The notes: a model not told the origin generated them from the letters alone. Shown: positions 1 to 8,973, numbered from the stretch's first letter. The stretch is 64,000 nucleotides of DNA from Winogradskyella marina (GCF_015645385.1 NZ_JADOET010000006.1:124001-188000), one strand, 5' to 3'. Made by a program: numbers and translations.

Positions 1-8
1 ATTCAAAA

Positions 9-584
9 TTGATAAAACGCATAACCGTTGGAGATAAAATTGTTGCAGAGCACATTCTTGAAACCAAACAATCCATACACATTGGTGAAGGCTTTCGACT
101 TCATGGACATTTTATTAAAGTAAAACATCAAGGCTGTTCTGGCTTTATTCACAGTTCAGACTTGACAACTTTTAGACCTCAATTAGAACAGGTATACGAT
201 AGCGTTTTTATTCCTGATTTTAAAGGAAAACTAATACATAAAACAACGGATAAAAGAATTGAAAATTTTAACAATAAGCCTTTTGAAATTGAGGAAGATA
301 TAACCACCTATGAGCATATCGTTCATACCTATACCGATTTTAATGATTGTTTTGAGAACACGTATCTATATAAAGACATGAGATTGCATGAAGTCTATCA
401 CCAATTACCTGTGCATAATCCTAAAATTGATATCACTTCAAAAGGAAATTTTATTCTCATGCCTAAGTTTATAGAAAAGAAAGACAACCAATACCTATTT
501 AAAGGAGTAGGCATCACACGCAGTGTGGCAATAAGTAAAAATAAAGATGGCCTGTTTTTAATTTCGTCATTAGACTGTCCGTAA
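9..584 (+). CDS. Hypothetical protein, possibly 5'-truncated by window edge
   Basis: I do not recognise this 191-residue protein. It is a soluble mixed alpha/beta protein with no signal peptide or membrane segment; the last third is basic and hydrophobic (LFKGVGITRSVAISKNKDG). The first possible start is a TTG at 9, but the frame is open to the window edge, so the real start may lie upstream. It ends just before a strong UUCG-loop terminator at 625-655, which separates it from the next, operator-controlled gene. Confidence 0.6.
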   Translation: MIKRITVGDKIVAEHILETKQSIHIGEGFRLHGHFIKVKHQGCSGFIHSSDLTTFRPQLEQVYDSVFIPDFKGKLIHKTTDKRIENFNNKPFEIEEDITTYEHIVHTYTDFNDCFENTYLYKDMRLHEVYHQLPVHNPKIDITSKGNFILMPKFIEKKDNQYLFKGVGITRSVAISKNKDGLFLISSLDCP

Positions 585-624
585 ATATCGTCAGCACCAA
601 ACATGCTAATTGTCAGATATAATT

Positions 625-655
625 AAGCTGTTCTTATTCGTAAGAACAGCTTTTC
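625..655 (+). terminator. Rho-independent terminator with TTCG tetraloop
   Basis: A perfect 12-bp stem (625-636 with 641-652) closes on the loop TTCG and is followed by a T-rich tract. It lies 40 nt downstream of the stop codon at 584. Confidence 0.9.
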
Positions 656-711
656 TTTTTCAATAAATTAAATAAAAACATCCTGTTTAGATAAACCACT
701 AAATCTCATAA

Positions 712-757
712 TGGCTGAAAACAGTGATAAAAAAAAAGAAGTGTTGCTCTAATTTTG
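712..757 (+). promoter_or_regulatory. Regulon promoter 1: inverted-repeat operator plus -7 box
   Basis: Operator TGGCTGAAAACAGTGA (712-727), 22-nt spacer beginning TAAAAA (728-749), -7 box TAATTTTG (750-757). The left arm is the most degenerate of the nine copies, but the right arm CAGTGATAAAAA, the 22-nt spacing and the -7 box are canonical. No TTTG-type -33 element is visible. Confidence 0.8.
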
Positions 758-782
758 TATGAAACAAAAAACATTCAATATT

Positions 783-1397
783 ATGAGTAATACCATTCAC
801 GGACCAGAAAAAACACCTGAAGAAATAGCTAAAATAGTAGAGCAAACTGAAAATAGCGATAAAAAAATCTATCCTATTTTAAAACCTGGCGACTGGGTTG
901 GATTAAAAGCAGGCGCATTGAGTTCAACTTTAATTCCGTCTGAAGATGGTGCTGAAGTTGTAATTGGTTACGGTATGGATACACCTGACAACTTTGTGTT
1001 TTTAACCAAACAGCATTTAGAAACTATGGATGCTAAACAAATTACGCAAGAAGCCTTCACCAATTTAGAGAACTGCGATCCAGGATTAGAATTTGTTGGA
1101 GCATTAGATAATAAAGCCGTTGGTGCTAACGGAAACGACTTTTCTAGTGAAGCCATTCTTTCTAGAACGCATATGCTAAAAGCACATGCTATGTTAGACG
1201 CTGAAGAATTACTAGTATCTATCCCTAGAAGAACTTGTATGACTATTATTTCTAGACAAGCAGATGAAGACACTATTAATAAGTTTGCTTTTTTGCACAA
1301 CCATACTTGGCAAGATGATAGTTTTGGTAACGCACCTATTACAAATTCATTTTTTATTGTAAAAGACGGTAGTATTGTAGGACATATTCCTTTATAA
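783..1397 (+). CDS. DUF1444 (YtpQ-like) family protein
   Basis: A cytoplasmic protein of about 204 residues that resembles the DUF1444/YtpQ family, whose function is unknown. The family-like pattern is a YxMDTPDNFVFLTKQHLE segment followed by an A-x-x-NLE helix, then a hydrophobic SIPRRTCMTI strand and a conserved end (TNSFFIVKDGSIVGH). An in-frame ATG at 759 lies only 2 nt past the -7 box, at or upstream of the likely transcription start, so the ATG at 783 (MSNTIHGP) is preferred. It is the first gene behind a regulon promoter. Family assignment is by pattern recognition only. Confidence 0.7.
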   Translation: MSNTIHGPEKTPEEIAKIVEQTENSDKKIYPILKPGDWVGLKAGALSSTLIPSEDGAEVVIGYGMDTPDNFVFLTKQHLETMDAKQITQEAFTNLENCDPGLEFVGALDNKAVGANGNDFSSEAILSRTHMLKAHAMLDAEELLVSIPRRTCMTIISRQADEDTINKFAFLHNHTWQDDSFGNAPITNSFFIVKDGSIVGHIPL

Positions 1398-1418
1398 TTT
1401 CTAGAATTTATTAAAACC

Positions 1419-1453
1419 ATAATTACCGATGTACAAGCATCGGTAATTATTTT
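1419..1453 (+). terminator. Hairpin, probable terminator or attenuating stem
   Basis: Perfect 13-bp stem (1419-1431 with 1438-1450), loop TACAAG, followed by TTT. It lies between the DUF1444-like gene and the next open frame. The short T tract may allow readthrough. Confidence 0.7.
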
Positions 1454-1473
1454 AAACCTTAAACACACAACAA

Positions 1474-1848
1474 TTGAAAAATCTAGATTTCAGTATTAAC
1501 GGTAGAGTACAAAATTTAATGGTAGATGTTTTTGAGTCGGTGAGCGCTTCCAAGGAAACCGAAGTTAAAATCAATGAACTTTTAGATACAAGAAGCATTT
1601 TTGAGCTCGTCTTCGACATTGTGAATGCATCAGGATTTTACAACCAAGATGAAAATTTCAATCTTATTAAAGCTTTAAATATAGATACCAATGGGGCTAA
1701 TTTTGAAGATGCTTTGTTTGCTACCTGGGTAACTATGGGTGAAAACCTTAACACGGCTAAAACACAAGAAGAATTTAATGCAAAATTTGCTTTGTTTGTG
1801 CCTATTATTTTAAAACGTATGGAAGCAATTAACCGTATGTCGGCTTAA
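1474..1848 (+). CDS. Hypothetical 124-aa helical protein
   Basis: Unrecognised. The composition (many E, N, L and F; no G/P-rich stretches) suggests an all-helical soluble domain. The start is TTG at 1474, 20 nt after a 13-bp hairpin; ATG codons further in (MVDVFES, residue 16) are alternatives. It lies between the DUF1444-like gene and the LRR gene on the same strand, so it may be read by readthrough from the operator-controlled promoter. Confidence 0.65.
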   Translation: MKNLDFSINGRVQNLMVDVFESVSASKETEVKINELLDTRSIFELVFDIVNASGFYNQDENFNLIKALNIDTNGANFEDALFATWVTMGENLNTAKTQEEFNAKFALFVPIILKRMEAINRMSA

Positions 1849-1918
1849 TATCTTTTCACATTACCTAAATTCTTTTTAACCTAAGAATAACTAACGCTTT
1901 AGATTATAACTTTATACA

Positions 1919-4294
1919 ATGATTCTAAACCCTTCCAACCTTACTAGATATTACAAGCAATTACAGACGCAACCCAATTATCCAAAAGCTTATTTATATG
2001 AGCTTTTTGCTATTGGTAAAACGTCTAGAGATGAAATTATTGTTTCAGAAATTACTAAAACTATAGAGCAATATGGTACAGCAGAGATTATTGCGGCTTT
2101 TAAAACCCGTAATAAATTGCCTGAAGATGGTGAAAATTCAGGAGAAATCTTAGAGACCTTGCTTAAGTATGGACTTAAAGACCCATTATTTCCCATAGGT
2201 AAAATCTACAACGCTTTTCAATTTTCTTTGCTTTCTATTAGAACAAAAAGTATTGCAGAAACACTAGAAAAGCAACCCGATCTTATTTCGCGTTTAAACG
2301 GTGTTACCAGACTAAAAATAGCCAATGTATTTACTAATGGTTTGCCAAGAGAAATTTGTGATATTACTTCTTTAACGGCTTTAGAAATTAAAGGCGATTA
2401 CCAAGCATTACCCGTTTCCATAGGGAATTTACAACTACTAGAAAGTGTTACTCTAGAATTACCAAAACTCGCTTCCTTTCCTGAATCGTTTTGGTCTTTA
2501 AAAAACATAAAAGAACTAGAATTAAGCGACATAGAAACAGATTTCCAAGCGTCGCTTCAGCTAGAAAAACTCACAAAACTAGAAGAATTAGGCTTCTACG
2601 TCGTCAATTTAAAAGACACTTCTCAATTACAACTTCCTACAAGTTTAAAAGAATTAGATTTTATAAGATTAGAACACTTAACAAATCTTCCTAAAAGTAT
2701 TGCTACACTCGTAAACCTTGAAAAGTTTAATTTATTTAAATGTCCACTGTTAGTTGAAATACCAAAGGTCTTTCACAATTTAAACAAGCTTTTTGTTCTT
2801 AAGTTTAAAGCAATTCCTCTAATTAAAACCATTGAAGACAATCAAATATTTACCAAGAGCTGTGAATACATCACTTTAGATGATAGTTTACAAATTGTAC
2901 CAGGAAATACGGTCATTCCAAATACTGAATTATTAATCAGAGATACTAAAACCTTAAATTACGTATTATCTCATCCTGAACGCTTTACCTCTTTAGAAAA
3001 AATAATAATTCAATATATCACAGATTTTTCTGAAGTCACACTCGGTTTCGGACAATTAACAACACTTAAAGCTATCGATATTCATCAAGGAATTCATATG
3101 GAAACCTTGTTTCAAGATATTGAAAAATGTACGCAATTACGCTATTTAAAAATGTACGGCGCCAGTATAGATAGTATTCCTGAAGGTTTAAAAGACTTGG
3201 AATATTTAGAGTATTTAAGTTTTAATAGTTGTCGTGAATTGGTATTAAATGCTGCTAATTTACCTTCTAAAATAAAAGAATTATACCTATTTGATATTAA
3301 AGCCTATGTTCCTGCTGAAAAATTACTTGAAACAGAACAGGCTTATTTTGGGAATTTAGCTATTGAAGAACCTAAGGTTTTATTTAGCAACTTAATAACT
3401 AAATCGCTTCATTTTTCGGGTATTAATGAATGCGAAAATACGCAAGAAGATTTAACGCAATACTTACCAAAACCAAAACTATTAACCACACTAAAAGCTT
3501 ATACCAATACCGGTCATTTTAAAGATGTACTTCTCTATTGTATAAACTTAGAGCATTTACATTTAGATAATAATGAAGCTAGTCTTGTGCCTTTAACGTC
3601 TAAACCTGCGCCTCAATTAAAATATTTTAAATTAGATTTTTATAAAGGCGACAACTTAGAATCTATTATTAAAAATATGCCCAATTTAGAGGGCTTAAAT
3701 ATGGCACATTATGACGTTTCAACTACGTTTCCTAAAGTAACGTTGCCGAATTTAAAAGCTTTAGATTTAAGTTATACCACTTTTGAAAGTCTTGAAACTT
3801 TAGAAGCACCTGTTTTAGAATCTTTATACATCGCTTTAAGTTATCAATTTGGAATGGAAGGCTACTCAAAATTAAATCAGTTTAAAGCCTTGAAAAAATT
3901 AAGTTTTAGAGGCATTAGTGACGAGGTAAATAGTATTCCGGAGCGTATTTCAGAATTAAAACTAACCGAGTTTTTAATCAACCATAAATTTGAAGTGTTG
4001 CCAGAATTCATTCAGCATATGACCACTTTAAAAACCTTATCCTTAGGCGGAAATGACTTTGTAGATTTACCAACTTGGATAGCCGATTTACCTCATTTAG
4101 AACGTTTAGATATTGATGGTTGTAAGTTTGAAAATGCCGTGCCAGAATACTTTCAGAAACTAAAACTGAAAGAACTAAAATATTACATCTCTGGTTTTGA
4201 TGGATATAATATGAATCAAAAAAAATACAACAACTTAATAACACCAGGTTATACGGAGTTGAAAAAAGAATTCAGTAAAGAAGCAAATGTATAA
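1919..4294 (+). CDS. Large leucine-rich-repeat protein
   Basis: A 791-residue protein built mainly of leucine-rich repeats of about 23 residues (for example LTALEIKGDYQALPVSIGNL, LPHLERLDIDGCKFENAVP), with LP..I..L..L..L spacing typical of bacterial and plant-type LRRs. The first 110 residues are a non-LRR helical cap. There is no signal peptide, so it should be cytoplasmic, likely a protein-binding scaffold. A -7-like box TAACTTTA (1907-1914) lies 4 nt before the ATG, which would make the transcript nearly leaderless; there is no regulon operator at the expected distance. It is followed after 33 nt by the next gene. Confidence 0.9.
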   Translation: MILNPSNLTRYYKQLQTQPNYPKAYLYELFAIGKTSRDEIIVSEITKTIEQYGTAEIIAAFKTRNKLPEDGENSGEILETLLKYGLKDPLFPIGKIYNAFQFSLLSIRTKSIAETLEKQPDLISRLNGVTRLKIANVFTNGLPREICDITSLTALEIKGDYQALPVSIGNLQLLESVTLELPKLASFPESFWSLKNIKELELSDIETDFQASLQLEKLTKLEELGFYVVNLKDTSQLQLPTSLKELDFIRLEHLTNLPKSIATLVNLEKFNLFKCPLLVEIPKVFHNLNKLFVLKFKAIPLIKTIEDNQIFTKSCEYITLDDSLQIVPGNTVIPNTELLIRDTKTLNYVLSHPERFTSLEKIIIQYITDFSEVTLGFGQLTTLKAIDIHQGIHMETLFQDIEKCTQLRYLKMYGASIDSIPEGLKDLEYLEYLSFNSCRELVLNAANLPSKIKELYLFDIKAYVPAEKLLETEQAYFGNLAIEEPKVLFSNLITKSLHFSGINECENTQEDLTQYLPKPKLLTTLKAYTNTGHFKDVLLYCINLEHLHLDNNEASLVPLTSKPAPQLKYFKLDFYKGDNLESIIKNMPNLEGLNMAHYDVSTTFPKVTLPNLKALDLSYTTFESLETLEAPVLESLYIALSYQFGMEGYSKLNQFKALKKLSFRGISDEVNSIPERISELKLTEFLINHKFEVLPEFIQHMTTLKTLSLGGNDFVDLPTWIADLPHLERLDIDGCKFENAVPEYFQKLKLKELKYYISGFDGYNMNQKKYNNLITPGYTELKKEFSKEANV

Positions 4295-4327
4295 TTTTTG
4301 ATGCTATTTAGTATTTAAACCAAAACT

Positions 4328-5098
4328 ATGAACATAGAAAAATTAATTAGAACTCGAGAGCCTTACCAAGAAAAATTATTTGACAGTTTTTTAATCGAAA
4401 ACATAAAGTCGTACGAAGAACTTATGGACGTTTATCAAACCTATAAACAAAATCATCCTGACAAAACCATAATCCTAACGCTTGATGATTTAGGTCAAGC
4501 CGAATATACTAGCGGTCATGCTTGTGATTACAATTCTCTGCTAGATACAGACGGTTATGATTTATCTGGACTCGATGAAGCTTGTTATGATGAAGATGAC
4601 GAGCATTTGGGGCACCTTTCTACACCTTCTGAATATTTTATTATCCGAGAAAACTTTTTGAAACAAACAAAAGGTATTGATTTTAAAACCATTTGTGAAA
4701 AAGGCATAGACAATTCTGATGACGATGTTTTAGATTTAGAAAACATTAATGAATCTCCATTGGCTTTTTTAGACCAACAGGTGATTCTTAAAATTCTTCC
4801 TGTTGATAAACCATACGAAGGACTTACTGGCTTTCCGAATGGATATTTTGATGCCGACTTCAGTCCTTTTGAAAATTATGCGTTATCAAAACACCTCTTT
4901 GACACCTATAATCTTGAACTTTTTGGCATAGGGGCTTCTTTTTTAGGATTTATTAGAAATGAAAAATTAGAAGACAATGAATTAAAAACATTGGTAATTG
5001 ACTTAGCAAAATTGTATAATACCACAGAATCAGAGTTTGAAAAATTAGCAGACATCATTAAAGATAAAAATCATTTGTTTTTAAGATATACAGAGTAA
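4328..5098 (+). CDS. Hypothetical acidic 256-aa protein
   Basis: Unrecognised and strongly acidic. An Asp/Glu-rich middle contains YDEDDEHLGH and NSDDDVLDLENINES. No secretion signal. It follows the LRR gene by 33 nt on the same strand, so the two are probably co-transcribed. A 21-bp terminator closes the unit at 5202-5250. Confidence 0.7.
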   Translation: MNIEKLIRTREPYQEKLFDSFLIENIKSYEELMDVYQTYKQNHPDKTIILTLDDLGQAEYTSGHACDYNSLLDTDGYDLSGLDEACYDEDDEHLGHLSTPSEYFIIRENFLKQTKGIDFKTICEKGIDNSDDDVLDLENINESPLAFLDQQVILKILPVDKPYEGLTGFPNGYFDADFSPFENYALSKHLFDTYNLELFGIGASFLGFIRNEKLEDNELKTLVIDLAKLYNTTESEFEKLADIIKDKNHLFLRYTE

Positions 5099-5201
5099 TT
5101 TCAGGACTAAAAGAAAAGCAAATTAAACACGTCATAACATATAATATTCTCTATATGGAATTCATGTAAAGTTATGAGAAGTTAATATTGCCTTACCTAA
5201 A

Positions 5202-5250
5202 AATATAAAAGCCAAGTTTCTTCAGAAGAAAGAAACTTGGCTTTTATATT
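5202..5250. terminator. Long bidirectional terminator
   Basis: Perfect 21-bp stem (5202-5222 with 5230-5250), loop CAGAAGA, lying between convergent genes ending at 5098 (+) and 5292 (-). AT-rich flanks allow termination from both sides. Confidence 0.9.
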
Positions 5251-5291
5251 ATAACTAAAATTACAATTAATTTCTGTTATATCTCGTAAGC

Positions 5292-5756
5292 TTAAGACTT
5301 ATCGCCTTGACGCTTTACAATAATAGCTTGTAATCGTTGTTGAAGACCTTGATCTTGTTGAATTTTTGCAGCAAGAGACTCGTAATCATTTATAGAAATT
5401 CCTGTAGACTCTATACTCGCAATAACCTCTTTTTCAATTTCAGGTTGCATTTTTTCTAATTTACTTGTTGCATTTCCATGCTTTTCTTTTTCAGCTTCCG
5501 TAGCATCCGATTCTTTATTTGGATCCATAACCGCCTGTTGAATTTCATTAAAGCGCTCTACCTCTAGACCTTCTTCTTTAATTACGGCTATCATTTTCTG
5601 TTGGGATTTCTGATTTTGAATTTGAACCTCTGTAAAGGCATCAGCAAATTGTCCCAATTCCTTATCAGAAACGTCTTGTTCTTGAGCAAAAAGACTCATC
5701 GATCCCACAATAAAGGCGAATAGAAATAAACTTTTGTTTTTCAGTGATTTAATCAT
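5292..5756 (-). CDS. DUF4168 domain secreted protein
   Basis: A 154-residue exported protein with a Sec signal peptide (lysine-rich start, LFLFAFIVGSMSLFAQ, cleavage after AQ). A DUF4168-like domain follows: KELGQFADAFTEVQIQNQ near the N-terminus, a central helix, and a second QFADAF-like copy degenerate at the end (INDYESLAAKIQQDQGLQQR). Function unknown; periplasmic. An upstream in-frame start at 5783 lies inside the -7 box, so the ATG at 5756 is used. Its promoter is an ordinary -33/-7 type, not the regulon type, although the gene lies inside the accessory region. Confidence 0.85.
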   Translation of the reverse strand: MIKSLKNKSLFLFAFIVGSMSLFAQEQDVSDKELGQFADAFTEVQIQNQKSQQKMIAVIKEEGLEVERFNEIQQAVMDPNKESDATEAEKEKHGNATSKLEKMQPEIEKEVIASIESTGISINDYESLAAKIQQDQGLQQRLQAIIVKRQGDKS

Positions 5757-5780
5757 AGTAATTGTTTTATAAGATTTACT

Positions 5781-5810
5781 CAAACTTATAAGTTATATTA
5801 TATACCAACA
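5781..5810 (-). promoter_or_regulatory. Ordinary Bacteroidota promoter of the DUF4168 gene
   Basis: On the minus strand, TTG (5808-5806), a 17-nt spacer and TAAGTTTG (5788-5781). No regulon operator occurs at the position expected from the other sites (5811-5826), so it serves as an internal negative control. Confidence 0.6.
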
Positions 5811-6011
5811 ATTAAAACGTCGGTCTTAACGTTACTTTATAATAATTTAAGGCTTTTTAAGAAACCTTTAATAGGCAAAATATTTTGTAAGAATATTACT
5901 TTAAACTATAAGGCGCATCGGGAATTTAGTATCATAAATAAAATCTCCCTTAAAGAACTATTAGGGTTTAGTACTCACACTGTTGTCAAAGCTGTTAAGT
6001 ATTAATACATC

Positions 6012-6044
6012 AAAAAGTCCAATGACATGGCGTTATTGGACTTT
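6012..6044 (-). terminator. Terminator of the 10118-6080 operon
   Basis: 10-bp stem (6014-6023 with 6035-6044), and on the minus strand the second arm runs into TTTTT. It is 36 nt after the end of the last gene of the minus-strand operon. The rest of 5811-6011 shows no convincing feature. Confidence 0.8.
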
Positions 6045-6079
6045 CTTAAATTGAGTAACAGTATTTTTATTCTTAAGGC

Positions 6080-6514
6080 TTATTCTGCTGAATAGGCTTT
6101 AATTAATTTGTGTAACGTCATTTTGGTTTTAAATAAACCTCCATCATCGTGACGAAAAATATAAAGTGTTTTACCATCGTGTCTATCAACAAATAACAAA
6201 TCCCCTTCTGAATTTTTACCAATAGTGATGCTCGCAGATAACATTAAAGTAGACCATTGTTTTCCTTTTTGGTCGTACATCGTAGATCCCATAATATCAT
6301 TTAATGTAATGGCATGAGCTCTTAAGGCACGAGCTTCACTCACTTCCATACCATCAATATTTGTTAAGGAAATCATTTTCTCAAAACTAAATAGTTTAAA
6401 ATCTTCATCTTCTACAGTAACTGTTCTCGGTTTTTCTGAAATGAAATCTCTATAATTTTTTCTAAACAAGTTCTTAGCAAGATCAATGCTTTCTATAATA
6501 AAATCTGTACTCAT
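6080..6514 (-). CDS. Hypothetical 144-aa protein, last gene of immunity-like operon
   Basis: Not firmly recognised. The C-terminal half (GDLLFVDRHDGKTLYIFRHD, followed by a helix ending in KLIKAY) recalls the end of SMI1/KNR4-like and other small immunity-type domains, where a strand with an aspartate-rich turn is followed by a closing helix; this is a weak resemblance. Cytoplasmic. It lies 19 nt after the endonuclease V gene and is followed by a terminator, so it is the distal gene of the unit. Confidence 0.65.
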   Translation of the reverse strand: MSTDFIIESIDLAKNLFRKNYRDFISEKPRTVTVEDEDFKLFSFEKMISLTNIDGMEVSEARALRAHAITLNDIMGSTMYDQKGKQWSTLMLSASITIGKNSEGDLLFVDRHDGKTLYIFRHDDGGLFKTKMTLHKLIKAYSAE

Positions 6515-6533
6515 AATTATATTTTTTTTAATA

Positions 6534-7043
6534 TTAGTTCTTCGTATTTTCTTTTGTTTTTGTATCTACAATTTGTAGTAATGTTGGCATTCGGTATTTA
6601 CCGTGCATACGCTCTATGGCGTTACAAACCTCATCTCTATCTGTACCAATAGAAGTTACATACAATGGTTTTTTACTTTCGCCACGACACACTTCCTTAA
6701 ATACAGACGTTTTAGACACAAACTCAGATTTCGCAATTCCAACAACCGGAATTTTATGGTCTAAAGCTTGGTACAAATAGCCCCCTAAACCCAAATGTTT
6801 TTCTTCTAGAATCACGTAACCATCAACGATAATTAAGTCTACCTCCTCTAAATTCACTTGTTTAAGCAGACTTAAAATACACGGCAATTCGCGCTTATAA
6901 AAGGAACCAGGTTCGTACGGTTCTACACCTTCAATAATATCAGTGTAAATTTTTATTGGTACGTCGTCTTCCCAATCGTTAAAACTTACCGCTATGGTTT
7001 TGGCTTTTCCGTCGTAATAATAAGTATCAAAAGCGAGTATCAT
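6534..7043 (-). CDS. nfi: Endonuclease V family protein
   Basis: Endonuclease V cleaves DNA or RNA at the second phosphodiester bond 3' of inosine. The order of motifs matches the family: AFDTYY (catalytic Asp6 of the DxxY motif), PYEPGSFYKRELP (catalytic Glu52), VDGYV (Asp74), GLGGYLY, VVGIAKS, and MHGKYRMPTLLQIVD near the end, where the family has its GYRLPEPTRLAD segment. At 169 residues it is shorter than the usual 210-230. It lies in an operon of immunity-type proteins, an unusual context. It could act in ordinary deamination repair, or on nucleic acid damage linked to the surrounding system. Confidence 0.85.
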   Translation of the reverse strand: MILAFDTYYYDGKAKTIAVSFNDWEDDVPIKIYTDIIEGVEPYEPGSFYKRELPCILSLLKQVNLEEVDLIIVDGYVILEEKHLGLGGYLYQALDHKIPVVGIAKSEFVSKTSVFKEVCRGESKKPLYVTSIGTDRDEVCNAIERMHGKYRMPTLLQIVDTKTKENTKN

Positions 7044-7052
7044 AATTTTAGT

Positions 7053-7124
7053 TTAGTTTTCATTTTCCATAGCGTCATTAACTTGGAAGTTTTCAATTTG
7101 TGTGATGGTGTTTTCTAAGTTCAT
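7053..7124 (-). CDS. Possible 23-aa small ORF
   Basis: A short frame ATG..TAA lies in the 105-nt gap between the SUKH and endonuclease V genes. It encodes an acidic peptide starting MNLENTITQIENF. No homolog is recognised. Its ATG is 25 nt after the SUKH stop and its stop is 9 nt before the nfi start, which is operon-like spacing, but so short a frame can arise by chance. Confidence 0.25.
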   Translation of the reverse strand: MNLENTITQIENFQVNDAMENEN

Positions 7125-7148
7125 TTTATGACTTGGTTAAAGATTATT

Positions 7149-7754
7149 CTATTCTAAGTAACCTTCTCGAATAAAAGAGAATTCTTTATCCATCAGCATT
7201 TGTAAATAGGCTTCAAAACTATCTGCAATCACTTCAAACTCATTTGGATCGTGAAGATACCTCACCACTTGACCTATTTTTCCTTTATCAGAAGGACTAT
7301 AGTCTATATAAAGCTGAGAGGTTCCGCCGTTATTTGTGCAATTTGCAAAATGAAGCCAATTAAGGTCTTTTGCGTGTTTTAAGAGTTTTTCATCGATGTC
7401 TACACCATCATATCCTTCATATAAATAATCTTGAAAATTATAGGGTGCATCACCTTGGTTAACTAAAATTTGCTGAGACGACAATAAATAATAATCAAGT
7501 TTAAACAGATCTGAACCCAATAAGGTTAACGCAATATCTTCATCGCCATAGGTTCTCCAATACGTGCCATCTACATACTGTAATAGATGAATTAATGCCT
7601 CAGGGATCGCAGGACAATCGGTTTTAAGCTCATTTATTTTGTCTTGAGACGCACCGTGTTTTACGCTTTCAAAATGATCCCAAATGGCTTTGCCCTTAGC
7701 ATTATAATAAGCGTTTTTTAATCCAGAAATGTATCTGTCTACAGTGTTATTCAT
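7149..7754 (-). CDS. SMI1/KNR4 (SUKH) family protein
   Basis: A 201-residue SUKH-superfamily protein. The SMI1/KNR4 hallmarks are an N-terminal helix, a segment around residues 45-60 (AIPEALIHLLQYVDGTYW) equal to the family LP..l..ll...nG, a middle NWLHFANCTNNGGTSQLYIDY strand pair, and a GKIGQVVRYLHDP...VIADSFEAYLQML ending. SUKH proteins are common immunity proteins against secreted nuclease toxins, but also occur in regulatory contexts. The start overlaps the stop of the upstream gene by 4 nt (ATGA), showing translational coupling. Confidence 0.85.
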   Translation of the reverse strand: MNNTVDRYISGLKNAYYNAKGKAIWDHFESVKHGASQDKINELKTDCPAIPEALIHLLQYVDGTYWRTYGDEDIALTLLGSDLFKLDYYLLSSQQILVNQGDAPYNFQDYLYEGYDGVDIDEKLLKHAKDLNWLHFANCTNNGGTSQLYIDYSPSDKGKIGQVVRYLHDPNEFEVIADSFEAYLQMLMDKEFSFIREGYLE

Positions 7755-8164
7755 TCTATTGTTTTTTCAGTTATAAATTCTAATACATCGGAATTCATTA
7801 CATGATCATAAGATCCATTTTGTAGTTTTAACGTATCGATATAAAAATCTGAAGATTTTATACTATAAACTTTAATATGCCCACCATTTCCTTCTTTTAC
7901 CCAGTCTTGAAAACTTTTTCTCATGGTATTCTGGTTATCCCAGACATATAATTTACCTAAAGATTTTTCGATAACCCCAAACTCATTATAATGTGTTGCG
8001 TCTAAAGTACCCGTATTTACAGAACGAAAAACAAGGTCGCCATGTATAATTTTTTTATCAAAAACTAAATCCATGCTTACATCTTCCTGACAGTTAAAAA
8101 ACAACCAAGAAAATGCAAGTAGGGATAGAATCACTAATAAAATGTATGTAAATGTGGTTTTCAT
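7751..8164 (-). CDS. Hypothetical membrane-anchored protein
   Basis: 137 residues. An N-terminal hydrophobic segment (TYILLVILSLLAFSWLFFNC) is either an uncleaved membrane anchor or a lipoprotein signal ending at Cys25. The rest is a soluble beta-rich domain not recognised. It is the only membrane-directed product of this operon and is coupled to the SUKH gene by a 4-nt overlap. Confidence 0.7.
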   Translation of the reverse strand: MKTTFTYILLVILSLLAFSWLFFNCQEDVSMDLVFDKKIIHGDLVFRSVNTGTLDATHYNEFGVIEKSLGKLYVWDNQNTMRKSFQDWVKEGNGGHIKVYSIKSSDFYIDTLKLQNGSYDHVMNSDVLEFITEKTIE

Positions 8165-8184
8165 TTTAAAAAGAATGCGTTACA

Positions 8185-8940
8185 TTATTTTAAAACAGGA
8201 ATAATATGCTCCCAATTTAAAGCTGTTGCAAAGTCTAAAGCTGTTTTTCCTGTGTTGGTCTTTAAGTTTTTATCGGCACCTAATTCTAATAAAATGTCTA
8301 CAGCTATTTTATTTCCCGCAATAGTTTCTGTGTGTAATCTCGTGACTCCATTTTTATCTGCAGCTTTTACAACATCTAGATTAGCTTCAAAATAGTCTTT
8401 AGCAGGTTGTTCCATCACTTTGCTCATTGGGTGCTCAATAAGGTTCTCTTCATTGTCTTCCTGCTGATAAGCCACTAGAATATTGTTAGGGTCTCCAAAA
8501 TCTAATCCCCAAGCCTCATCGTGTTGCTTTCTAGCTTCCTCCGTCATATCAGAACGTAAGACTTGAATGGTATAACCGCCATACGTTTTGCGGTCTATAG
8601 CTAGCATCCAATCTGATATTTCTGAAACTTTTCTGGTAACCGTATCGCCTTCGGCAACATTAGTTAATAGGTTAGGTGAATTCATTAAAACACCAGTAAT
8701 ATGTTCCCCATCAAAAGCTATTTCGCTAATCCACATATGTTCTACAGTAGGTTGGTCATCTCCTTCTGCCATTTGTTGAAAAGGAATCTTTACCAACGCT
8801 AAATTATGTGCAGGAACCACACGTTTTGCTTCCCAATATAGTTCTCTCCAGAAATAGTTAAACGTGTCTTGTGCTTTGAGATAAGCTGCTTTCATTTTTT
8901 CGTTTTGTTTAGCAAAAACGATATTGTTGTCTTGACTCAT
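8185..8940 (-). CDS. DUF2314-ankyrin fusion protein
   Basis: Two parts in 251 residues. Residues 1-160 resemble DUF2314: helix FAKQNEKMKAAYLKAQDTF, then EHMWISEIAFDGEHITGVLMNSP, a G-D-x-V turn, and ISDWMLA...GGYTIQVLR. Residues 180-251 hold two ankyrin-type repeats (NGVTRLHTETIAGNKIAVDI, GADKNLKTNTGKTALDFA). DUF2314 occurs in many uncharacterised bacterial proteins, and ankyrins bind partner proteins. Cytoplasmic; 20 nt from the next gene in the operon. Confidence 0.85.
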   Translation of the reverse strand: MSQDNNIVFAKQNEKMKAAYLKAQDTFNYFWRELYWEAKRVVPAHNLALVKIPFQQMAEGDDQPTVEHMWISEIAFDGEHITGVLMNSPNLLTNVAEGDTVTRKVSEISDWMLAIDRKTYGGYTIQVLRSDMTEEARKQHDEAWGLDFGDPNNILVAYQQEDNEENLIEHPMSKVMEQPAKDYFEANLDVVKAADKNGVTRLHTETIAGNKIAVDILLELGADKNLKTNTGKTALDFATALNWEHIIPVLK

Positions 8941-8973
8941 TGTTTTATTTTTTTTAAGTTTAATTATCGTGAT

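Noticed and set aside
968-1468. Minus-strand frame opposite the DUF1444-like gene
   Set aside because: Shadow frame over a clear coding sequence, no plausible domain; overlaps the terminator hairpin at its start.
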